This document shows positions 58,250-64,000 of a stretch of 64,000 bases of DNA, piece after piece. Location: positions 3,526,001 through 3,590,000 of the forward strand of contig NZ_CP021434.1 of the NCBI RefSeq assembly GCF_002162355.1, written 5' to 3'. Each line of letters begins with the position of its first letter. The first letter of the stretch is position 1. Both the position numbers and the translations under genes were made by a program. The notes under the pieces are model-generated. The model did not search any database. It was given only the letters and a program-made list of their open reading frames with translations, and had not been told where the DNA came from. The DNA comes from Tumebacillus avium (GTDB lineage Bacteria > Bacillota > Bacilli > Tumebacillales > Tumebacillaceae).

Positions 58250-59543
58250 CGGCGGAAAAAGTCCGTGGTACCTCTCGATCTCCGAAACGGCGCGGCGCGA
58301 AGTGCAGCTGCCGTACCACCGCTCGCTGCGCGTGCGGATGAGCAAAAACAGCCCGCCGATGATCCTGCCGGTCGAACCGAGCTGGCGGCAGGCGCGATCG
58401 GCGGGCGATATCCTCGTGCCGGTCCGCGTGCAGAAGACCCGTCACGGCATCGTGCTGGGCCCGATCATCGGCATCCTGACGGTGAAGCGGAGCAGCATCG
58501 GCGGTTTTCGCGGCAACAAAGCGAATTTTAAAGACATCATCAAGGCGGGCAAACGCCTCGGCCTGACCGTGGTCGTCTTTACGCCGGAAGGGCTGCGTTC
58601 CCGCGAGCGGATGGAATGCTATGTCTACACCGGCAAAGGTGCAACGCCGTGGAAGCGGGCGGTGCTGCCGCTGCCTAACGTCGTCTACAACCGCGTCCCC
58701 GACCGGGAAGCGGAAAGCCTGCCGGAAGTGGTCCGCGTCAAAAAGTGGCTGGCCGAGCAGCAGATCCCGCTGTTTAACAAACGCTTCTTCGACAAGGCGG
58801 AGATTCATGACTGGCTGCGCGGCGCACAGGAAACGTCACGCTATCTGCCGTACACCGAAGTGTTGCGCCAGGAAGGGCAGATCGGGCGGATGCTGCGCCG
58901 CCACAAGTTGCTCTACGTCAAGCCGGTCGACGGCAAAGCGGGCGACGGGATCATCCAGATCCGCGCCGAAGGAAAAGGCTATGTCGTCACGTCGCAAAAC
59001 AAAGGCAAGCGCACGCACACACGCGTCGCCTCCCGCCAGGATGCGGCCGCTCTGGCCTACAAAGCGGTGAAGAACCGCCCCTACCTGATCCAGCAGGGCA
59101 TCTATCTGGCCACGTTTGGCGGACGGCAGTTTGACCTGCGCCTGCTCCTGCAAAAGGATCGCCACGGGCATTGGCGCGTCACCGGCATGGGGGCGCGGAT
59201 CGCCGACAGCGACGGGATCACCACCCACGTTCCCAACGGCGGGCGGATCGAAAAAGCGGGCGTGGCGCTGCAGGCGGCGTTTGGCAAAACGCGGGCCGAG
59301 CAGCTCGAAGAAAAAGTGAAAGCGATGGCGCTGACGCTCGCCGCCGCCATCGAGCAGCAGAGCAAAGGCGACGGCTACATCGGTGAAATGTCGATGGACA
59401 TCGGCGTCACGGTCGACGGGGCCTTGTATTTTTTTGAGGCGAACGCCAAGCCGATGAAGTTTGACGAGCCGTACATCCGCGCCAAGTCGCTGATCAGGCT
59501 GCTCCAATACTGTGAATTTCTCGCCGAACACTCCGTCTCCTGA
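58209..59543 (+). CDS. YheC/YheD-type ATP-grasp spore coat protein 4
   Basis: 444 aa, SD GAGGAGGG inside the preceding gene, which it overlaps by 41 nt. ATP-grasp motifs: KPVDGKAGDGI (238-248), RQFDLR (306-311), TTHVPNGG, GEMSMDIG (392-399), EANAKP (410-415). Closest in pattern to copy 3. Last gene of the cluster; ends in a terminator. Confidence 0.87.
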   Translation: MNRKDIIHIGVRADGGKSPWYLSISETARREVQLPYHRSLRVRMSKNSPPMILPVEPSWRQARSAGDILVPVRVQKTRHGIVLGPIIGILTVKRSSIGGFRGNKANFKDIIKAGKRLGLTVVVFTPEGLRSRERMECYVYTGKGATPWKRAVLPLPNVVYNRVPDREAESLPEVVRVKKWLAEQQIPLFNKRFFDKAEIHDWLRGAQETSRYLPYTEVLRQEGQIGRMLRRHKLLYVKPVDGKAGDGIIQIRAEGKGYVVTSQNKGKRTHTRVASRQDAAALAYKAVKNRPYLIQQGIYLATFGGRQFDLRLLLQKDRHGHWRVTGMGARIADSDGITTHVPNGGRIEKAGVALQAAFGKTRAEQLEEKVKAMALTLAAAIEQQSKGDGYIGEMSMDIGVTVDGALYFFEANAKPMKFDEPYIRAKSLIRLLQYCEFLAEHSVS

Positions 59544-59554
59544 CGGGGTGTTTT
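59528..59554 (+). terminator. Intrinsic terminator after coat cluster
   Basis: ACACTCCGTC/GACGGGGTGT stem (one G-T) spanning the stop codon, then T4. Confidence 0.75.
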
Positions 59555-59642
59555 GCTTATGCCGTGGGGTTTGGGAGGGGAACCGAAGAGAAAGGGCGAA
59601 CATACAGGGTAAAGACGCAAGCTAAGTCAGGAGGAATTTACG

Positions 59643-60554
59643 ATGACCACACAGGTACGCATCTATCAGATGGACGCCTTTACCCACATTCCGTTTGGCG
59701 GCAATCCGGCCGGAGTTGTCACAAATGCTGACGGCCTGACCCCCGAACAGATGCAGAAGATCGCCCGCGAGATGAACTGCTCGGAGACGGCGTTCGCCTG
59801 CTCGACCAGCACGCCAGGCGCCGATCTGCGCGTGCGCTTTTTCACGCCTACCGAAGAGATCGACCTCTGCGGGCATGCCACGATCTCGATCTTCGTGGCA
59901 CTGGGGCTGGAGCAGCGCTTTGGCGCCGACCTGCCGATCACCTTGGTGCAGGAGACCAACGTCGGGCTGCTGCCGGTGATGTTGACCAAAAACAGCGACG
60001 GGATGATTCAAGCCTTGATGACGCAGGCCGCTCCGCAGTTCCGCGAATGCGACCTGTCCCGCCGGGATGCTGCCAAGCTGATCGGCCTCGAAGAAGCGGA
60101 CATCGACCGCGACTTGCCGATCGGACTGGCCTACACCGGCGTCTGGGATCTGTTTATCCCGATCAAGACCCGTGAAGCTTTCGAGCGCATGCAGCCGGAG
60201 ACGGCGCTGATCGCCGCGCACAACCGCGGGCTTGGCGTCACGTCGACGCACTGCTACTCGTTCGACACCGTCCATGAATCGTCGCATCTGCACACCCGCG
60301 ATTTCTCGCCCGCCGTCGGCATCCCGGAAGATCCGGCGACCGGCACGGCGAACGGTGCGCTCGGCGCGTTTTTGCTGCGTCACGGCGTGCTGGTGCCGAA
60401 AGGTGAGCAGCTGCGCCTGACGGTGGAGCAGGGTTTTGAGATCGGTCGTCCGAGCTTTCTGACCGTCGAAGTGGACGGAGAGCCGAACTCGCCGCGCACG
60501 GTGCGGGTCGGCGGCACGGCGGTGCCGATTTTGCAGGGGACGATGACTTTCTAA
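59643..60554 (+). CDS. PhzF-family epimerase/isomerase
   Basis: 303 aa, SD AGGAGG. Diaminopimelate-epimerase-like fold: N-terminal FGGNPAGV, the conserved Glu in NCSETAF (about 47), CGHAT, and EDPATGTANGALG in the second half. PhzF members isomerise small acids; substrate unknown. No phenazine genes nearby. Confidence 0.92.
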   Translation: MTTQVRIYQMDAFTHIPFGGNPAGVVTNADGLTPEQMQKIAREMNCSETAFACSTSTPGADLRVRFFTPTEEIDLCGHATISIFVALGLEQRFGADLPITLVQETNVGLLPVMLTKNSDGMIQALMTQAAPQFRECDLSRRDAAKLIGLEEADIDRDLPIGLAYTGVWDLFIPIKTREAFERMQPETALIAAHNRGLGVTSTHCYSFDTVHESSHLHTRDFSPAVGIPEDPATGTANGALGAFLLRHGVLVPKGEQLRLTVEQGFEIGRPSFLTVEVDGEPNSPRTVRVGGTAVPILQGTMTF

Positions 60555-60560
60555 TGTTCT

Positions 60561-60590
60561 TTGACTAATCCAGTCCAAGATGAGTAAGAT
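60561..60590 (+). promoter_or_regulatory. Sigma-A promoter candidate for psd
   Basis: TTGACT (60561-60566), 18-bp spacer, TAAGAT (60585-60590). Confidence 0.5.
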
Positions 60591-60635
60591 AGAAGCAATG
60601 AACTTTTTCATATTTTTTCATCTTGGGGGATTTAA

Positions 60636-61481
60636 ATGTCAGACCGTTTGCAGTTGTTCCTGATGAATCTGCTTCCGAAAAACACGGTGTCGCGCCTGGC
60701 GGGCCGTTTTGCCGGCAGCAGCATAAGCCGCCTGTTTATCCCGATGTACATCAAAAAGTTCAACATCAACCTGCAGGAGGCGGAACAGGCTTGGGAGCAG
60801 TATCCGAGTCTGGTCGAGTTCTTCATCCGCCGCCTGAAGGCCGAAGCGCGTCCTGTCGACCCGGCGGCCGACAGCGTCGTTTCGCCGGTCGACGGCAAAG
60901 TCGCGCAGATGGGCCGTATCGAAGACGGCAATCTCGTGCAGGCCAAAGGCGTGCTGTTCACCGCTGCCGAACTGCTTGGCGGCGATGAGGAGCGGGCGAA
61001 GAAGTACCATGGCGGCACATTTTTGACCGTTTACCTGTCGCCGACCGACTACCACCGCATCCACATGCCGCTCGACGGGCAGGTCACCGCTTCGACCTAT
61101 GTGCCGGGCACCCTGTTCCCGGTCAACCCGTTTGGCGTGCGTGCCGTGCAGGGCCTGTTTGCGAAAAATGAGCGGCTGATCACCTACTTCGACACGCCGG
61201 CTGGTGAAGTGGCGCTCGTCAAGGTCGGCGCGACGATCGTCGGCTCGGTCAAAGTCGAGTATGACGAGCGGTCGGGCACCAACATCAGAGGCGGGCGGCT
61301 GGAGCACCACGACCTGCCGGACGGCCCGTCCTACGGCAAAGGGGAAGAGGTCGCCCGCTTTGAATTCGGCTCGACGATCATCCTGCTCTTCGAACCGGGC
61401 CGGGTCGAGTTGAAGGAAGGCCTGCACCCAGAAGCGAGTGTGCGGATGGGAGAGCAGATCGGTCGCATTTTGTTAAAATAA
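60636..61481 (+). CDS. psd: Phosphatidylserine decarboxylase proenzyme
   Basis: 281 aa, SD GGGGGA. Makes phosphatidylethanolamine. Self-cleaving pyruvoyl enzyme: the processing Ser is in FGST (near 255), catalytic Asp/His regions in SPVDGK and YHRIHMP. Single-polypeptide proenzyme of normal length. No pssA in the window. Confidence 0.95.
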   Translation: MSDRLQLFLMNLLPKNTVSRLAGRFAGSSISRLFIPMYIKKFNINLQEAEQAWEQYPSLVEFFIRRLKAEARPVDPAADSVVSPVDGKVAQMGRIEDGNLVQAKGVLFTAAELLGGDEERAKKYHGGTFLTVYLSPTDYHRIHMPLDGQVTASTYVPGTLFPVNPFGVRAVQGLFAKNERLITYFDTPAGEVALVKVGATIVGSVKVEYDERSGTNIRGGRLEHHDLPDGPSYGKGEEVARFEFGSTIILLFEPGRVELKEGLHPEASVRMGEQIGRILLK

Positions 61482-61514
61482 GGAGTCGATGCCAGCATCG
61501 GCTCCTTCCTTTTT
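61481..61514 (+). terminator. Intrinsic terminator after psd
   Basis: GGAGTCGATGC/GCATCGGCTCC stem (one G-T), short loop, then CCTTTTT. Confidence 0.85.
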
Positions 61515-61588
61515 GTCATCAGAAGCTTTATGCTAAACATACACTCAAAAAATTACGTTTTTACCTACACTCGAAAGGAGAGAAGCCG

Positions 61589-61954
61589 ATGAAGCAGTTT
61601 ATTAACGTCAAGACGATGGACGGCGAACTCAAACGAACGGAGATCAGACGAGGCGTCGGGTTTCGACTGACGACCAAAGAGATGATTTTGCTGCGTGAAG
61701 ATGTCTCCTATCACATCTATCTCGATGACATTCTCGGCGTCATCTCCCGTGAAGAAGACGAGACGGGCATCTATCAGGAAAAAGTCGGTGACACGAAGGT
61801 CGCGCACCATTTCGGGGCATCATCCTATAAGATTGTGGCAACAAAACTGCGCATGTACAACCGCAGCGGCATGGTGGAGCGCGGCTCGTCCACACTGTTT
61901 ACACAGCTCTCCGCAGGTTTTTCCAAACAGCTGCTCGAGCTGTTGAACGCATAG
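61589..61954 (+). CDS. Hypothetical protein, 121 aa
   Basis: ATG with SD AGGAGAG. Probably a small soluble beta/alpha domain (VSYHIYLDDILGVI; YKIVATKLRMYNRSG), no TM. I do not recognise the family. A sigma-K-like promoter for the next gene begins within its last codons. Confidence 0.7.
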   Translation: MKQFINVKTMDGELKRTEIRRGVGFRLTTKEMILLREDVSYHIYLDDILGVISREEDETGIYQEKVGDTKVAHHFGASSYKIVATKLRMYNRSGMVERGSSTLFTQLSAGFSKQLLELLNA

Positions 61955-61974
61955 ACATCCGCCTGCATACGATA
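61947..61974 (+). promoter_or_regulatory. Sigma-K-type promoter candidate for the 65-aa/kinase pair
   Basis: AC (61947-61948), 17-bp spacer, CATACGATA (61966-61974). The -10 is identical to that before cotE. 40 nt before the 65-aa gene. Confidence 0.42.
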
Positions 61975-62013
61975 TTTCAGATTTGCGAGTGAAACGCAAC
62001 TGGAGGTATCGTC

Positions 62014-62211
62014 ATGGCAGGGAAAAAAGCGGGCGCGAAAAAGAAAACGCTGGTCGACACGTCACAGCGGCAGCAGCAGATGGCGATCGTCACCGTCGAC
62101 ACGTGTCTGAAATGCCCCGCGGTCTGCACCCGCGGGGCCGCCTATATGGAGAAGATGTCAAAGCCGGGCTCAATCGGCTATGGCGTTCCTTGCATCCTGC
62201 GGCGCAAGTAA
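62014..62211 (+). CDS. Small Cys-containing protein, 65 aa
   Basis: ATG with SD GGAGG. Lys-rich N-terminus (AGKKAGAKKKT), then CLKCPAVC (Cys at about 31, 34 and 38) and one more Cys near the end (GVPCILRRK). Four Cys could bind a metal. No family recognised. Followed after 20 nt by the kinase-fold gene and preceded by a sigma-K-like promoter, so a mother-cell role is possible. Confidence 0.65.
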   Translation: MAGKKAGAKKKTLVDTSQRQQQMAIVTVDTCLKCPAVCTRGAAYMEKMSKPGSIGYGVPCILRRK

Positions 62212-62231
62212 ACTGGGAAGGGGGAGTCCTC

Positions 62232-62894
62232 ATGATCGAAGACGTGCAAAAACATGTGGGGCAGGTCTGCGTGCGCTCCGTCAATCGGCGCGATCCGGTC
62301 GATGTGCGGGAACAGCCGGACAACTGGCGCTGCATCGGGGTCGGCAATTCGGCCGCCGTGTTTCAGCCCAAAGACCATCCGCAGACGGTGGTCAAGGTGT
62401 ACGCCGACACACACGCCCACATCGCTTCTGAAGAAGCGGCCATCTACGAGCAGCTTGGGGATTCGCCTTATTTCCCGCATTATTACGGACGGGGAGCTAA
62501 TTTTCTCGTCATCGAATACAAACAAGGCACCAATCTGTATGACTGCCTGCTGCAGGGAATTCGGATTCCCGAGCAGGTGATCCAAGACGTGGATGAAGCG
62601 ATTCGGTATGCGCGTCGCTGCGGGCTGAACCCGGCCGACATCCATGTCAAAAATGTGCTGGTCCACAACGGCCGGGGCTATCTGGTCGACGTGTCCGACT
62701 ACGGCAAAGCGGGCGAGTGCAGGCGCTGGGAGACCTTGAAAAAGGCCTACTACGACTACTACCTCGACCTTTACAAGCCGGGCCTGACCGTCCCGTCCTG
62801 GCTCTTGGAGACGATTCGCAAGTGGTACAAAGCAAATGAAGGCGAAGGCGACATCCTCGGGTTTGCCGAGCGGATCAAGCGGATGTTTTTCTGA
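62232..62894 (+). CDS. Protein kinase-fold protein (YrzF-like)
   Basis: 220 aa from ATG 62232, SD GGGGGAG. Kinase-like landmarks: glycine-loop-like GVGNSAAVF, Lys in TVVKVY, catalytic-loop DIHVKNVLV, and LVDVSDY in the DFG position. Resembles small bacterial Ser/Thr-kinase-like proteins such as B. subtilis YrzF. Target unknown. The putative sigma-K promoter upstream suggests sporulation; CotH-type coat phosphorylation is known elsewhere, but nothing links this protein to it directly. Confidence 0.75.
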   Translation: MIEDVQKHVGQVCVRSVNRRDPVDVREQPDNWRCIGVGNSAAVFQPKDHPQTVVKVYADTHAHIASEEAAIYEQLGDSPYFPHYYGRGANFLVIEYKQGTNLYDCLLQGIRIPEQVIQDVDEAIRYARRCGLNPADIHVKNVLVHNGRGYLVDVSDYGKAGECRRWETLKKAYYDYYLDLYKPGLTVPSWLLETIRKWYKANEGEGDILGFAERIKRMFF

Positions 62895-62905
62895 GCCGCA
62901 ATCAT

Positions 62906-62944
62906 AAAAAAGTGGAGTCCGCTAATGTGCGTACTCCACTTTTT
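62906..62944. terminator. Bidirectional terminator
   Basis: AAAAAGTGGAGT/ACTCCACTTTTT stem between convergent genes; the minus-strand stop lies in the loop. Confidence 0.88.
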
Positions 62945-63290
62945 CTTCGGTCAAAAACTGCAAGGCGTCTTCTTGTCTGGTAAAGTAACCCCGCTCCTCC
63001 GGGTGGGCGGCCCGTTTGCGCAGCTCTTTCATCAGGTGGCTCAGTGAGCCGTAGTCGGACGAAAGATAGGCGCAGCGCTTCACGCCGTAGTCGAGCAGGA
63101 GGAGATGTTTGTCTGTCAGCATGCTCAAGTGTTCGGGATTAAGCTCGGACAGGTCGATCAGGACGGTAAAGCCTGGTCTGGTCAAAGGAAGCAAGCGTTC
63201 CAGACTGTTCGTAGCTTGGGTTGAGAGAATTTCGTCTGCCCGTTTGGCATAGATTCGATTGGCTTCAACATCGAGGCTGTATTGAACCAT
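62922..63290 (-). CDS. STAS/SpoIIAA-like small protein, 122 aa
   Basis: ATG 63290; SD (GGGAG) is rather far at about 11 nt. Alpha/beta pattern of the SpoIIAA/STAS-like fold (FTVLIDLSELNPEH; DYGVKRCAYLSSD). Similar small proteins in Bacillota have no assigned role. A sigma-A promoter lies upstream. Confidence 0.65.
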   Translation of the reverse strand: MVQYSLDVEANRIYAKRADEILSTQATNSLERLLPLTRPGFTVLIDLSELNPEHLSMLTDKHLLLLDYGVKRCAYLSSDYGSLSHLMKELRKRAAHPEERGYFTRQEDALQFLTEEKVEYAH

Positions 63291-63332
63291 TCACATTTTC
63301 ACTCCCCGTACAAAGTCTTAACCCTACGCCAA

Positions 63333-63361
63333 ATTATATGATAGAAAAAACGTCCTGTATA
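63333..63361 (-). promoter_or_regulatory. Sigma-A promoter for the STAS-like gene
   Basis: On the minus strand: TATACA (63356-63361), 17-bp spacer, TATAAT (63333-63338). Confidence 0.55.
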
Positions 63362-63445
63362 GAGAATTTGCGTATAGAAATGAGAAAATTTCTACTCTTT
63401 GGCCCGGACACCAAGAACTACCTGCATCTGATCGGGCCAATTCGT

Positions 63446-63532
63446 GTTACAATACATCTTGTAACGGCTTACTTCTTACAACTCGAACAACCATTGAGAC
63501 TCCGCATCGGTCAGGATCGCGGGGTTTTTTTT
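63446..63532 (+). promoter_or_regulatory. Promoter, palindrome and terminator-like leader before the XPB-type gene
   Basis: An extended -10 TGTTACAAT (63445-63453) overlaps the palindrome GTTACAA-N6-TTGTAAC (63446-63465), a possible operator. Downstream, 63500-63532 forms CTCCGC-ATC/GAT-C-GCGGGG with a GGTCAG loop and T8, a strong intrinsic terminator 48 nt before the gene start. This predicts a short RNA of about 70 nt or an attenuated leader. Confidence 0.5.
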
Positions 63533-63579
63533 ATGCCCAAAACGGAAAAACTATGGAGAGAATGGAAGGAGATGACAGT

Positions 63580-64000
63580 TTGTCCTCTTCAAAAATGATC
63601 CCCAGACCTTTGATCGTCCAATCGGACGGCACGCTCCTCGTGGAGACGGCGCATCCCGACTTCGAAGGAGTGCGCGATCAATTGTTAGGCTTTGCAGAGC
63701 TTTTGAAAAGTCCTGAGCATTTTCATACATACCGAATCAGCACGATCTCGCTGTGGCACGCCGCGGCGATGGGCCAGACCCCGGAGACGGTGCTTGGCGT
63801 CCTGCACGCAGAGAGCCGCTATCCGCTGCCGTTGTCCCTGCAGCAGATGGTGCTGACCGAGATGAACAAATACGGCTCGCTGACGCTGGTGCCGGGCGAG
63901 GGCTGTCACGTGCTGGAAGGCGAGCGCGATCTGCTCGAAGAGATCCGCCGGCTGCCGGAGCTGAAAGAGCACCTGACCGGCCGCAAGCGCACCGTCCTGC
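63580..64000 (+). CDS. XPB/Ssl2-type DNA helicase, 3' end outside window
   Basis: First 140 codons. TTG 63580 has SD AAGGAG 8 nt upstream; ATG 63595 has none. The visible part (PRPLIVQSDGTLLVE; SPEHFHTYRISTISLWHAAAMG) is the N-terminal XPB-like domain seen in bacterial XPB helicases, which precedes the DEAD/helicase domains. Predicted role: DNA repair or remodelling. Motor motifs lie beyond the window. Confidence 0.75.
   Translation, partial: MSSSKMIPRPLIVQSDGTLLVETAHPDFEGVRDQLLGFAELLKSPEHFHTYRISTISLWHAAAMGQTPETVLGVLHAESRYPLPLSLQQMVLTEMNKYGSLTLVPGEGCHVLEGERDLLEEIRRLPELKEHLTGRKRTVL

Noticed and set aside
61983-62231. An 83-codon in-frame N-terminal extension of the kinase-fold protein
   Set aside because: It overlaps the better-supported 65-aa gene in another frame, has no SD, and its sequence is Arg/His-rich filler; ATG 62232 has a strong SD.
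63466-63532. T-box leader before the XPB-type gene
   Set aside because: The antiterminator signature and specifier architecture are absent; only a terminator hairpin is seen.

Overview
The window is a chromosomal segment of a GC-rich, endospore-forming member of the Bacillota. Gene order follows the Bacillus subtilis stretch pnp-ylxY-mlpA-ymxH-spoVFA/B-asd-dapG-dapA-rnjB-tepA-ylzJ-spoIIIE-ymfC, and later pgsA-cinA-recA and rny-ymdB-spoVS. Sporulation genes are everywhere: dipicolinate synthase, SpoIIIE, SpoVS, a SASP, CotE and YheC/D proteins. Together with frequent GTG and TTG starts this suggests a Tumebacillus/Alicyclobacillaceae-like organism; that assignment is an inference. I saw no rRNA or tRNA gene, CRISPR array, insertion sequence or prophage.

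Layout. 1-16.3 kb: PNPase, two NodB-type polysaccharide deacetylase relatives, an M16 peptidase, YlmC/YmxH, the dipicolinate and diaminopimelate genes (dpaA, dpaB, asd, dapG, dapA), RNase J, TepA, YlzJ and SpoIIIE. 16.4-22 kb: a GntR regulator and a BMP-type nucleoside ABC transporter that appear to share an operator motif. 22-30 kb: HD-GYP phosphodiesterase, small regulators, a SASP, an MFS transporter, an orphan BMP-like lipoprotein, a YmfK-like protein, RodZ, and two loci of an unrecognised paralogous family, one behind apparent LexA boxes. 30-41 kb: YajQ, RimO, PgsA, CinA, a DEAD-box helicase, RecA (SOS box), RecX, RNase Y, YmdB and SpoVS (sigma-H-type promoter). 41-51.5 kb: mixed metabolism (dipeptidase, PHP phosphoesterase, PduL, MnmH, MBL hydrolase, ThyX, an amino-acid exporter with a divergent LysR regulator, Nudix, a CobW-family GTPase).

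51.5-59.6 kb is the most distinctive region. CotE is followed by five collinear genes: four complete YheC/YheD-type ATP-grasp proteins and, in the middle, a protein joining a decayed ATP-grasp-like half to a phiEco32-type COOH-NH2 ligase domain. I infer a spore-coat peptide-ligation or tagging module. 59.6-64 kb: PhzF, phosphatidylserine decarboxylase, small unknown proteins, a kinase-fold protein behind a sigma-K-like promoter, a STAS-like protein, and the start of an XPB-type helicase with a possible attenuated leader RNA.

Most transcription units end in clear intrinsic terminators, several of them shared by convergent genes. Starts were set from Shine-Dalgarno spacing and family N-termini. 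Promoter, operator and function statements come from reading motifs by eye; no database search was run.
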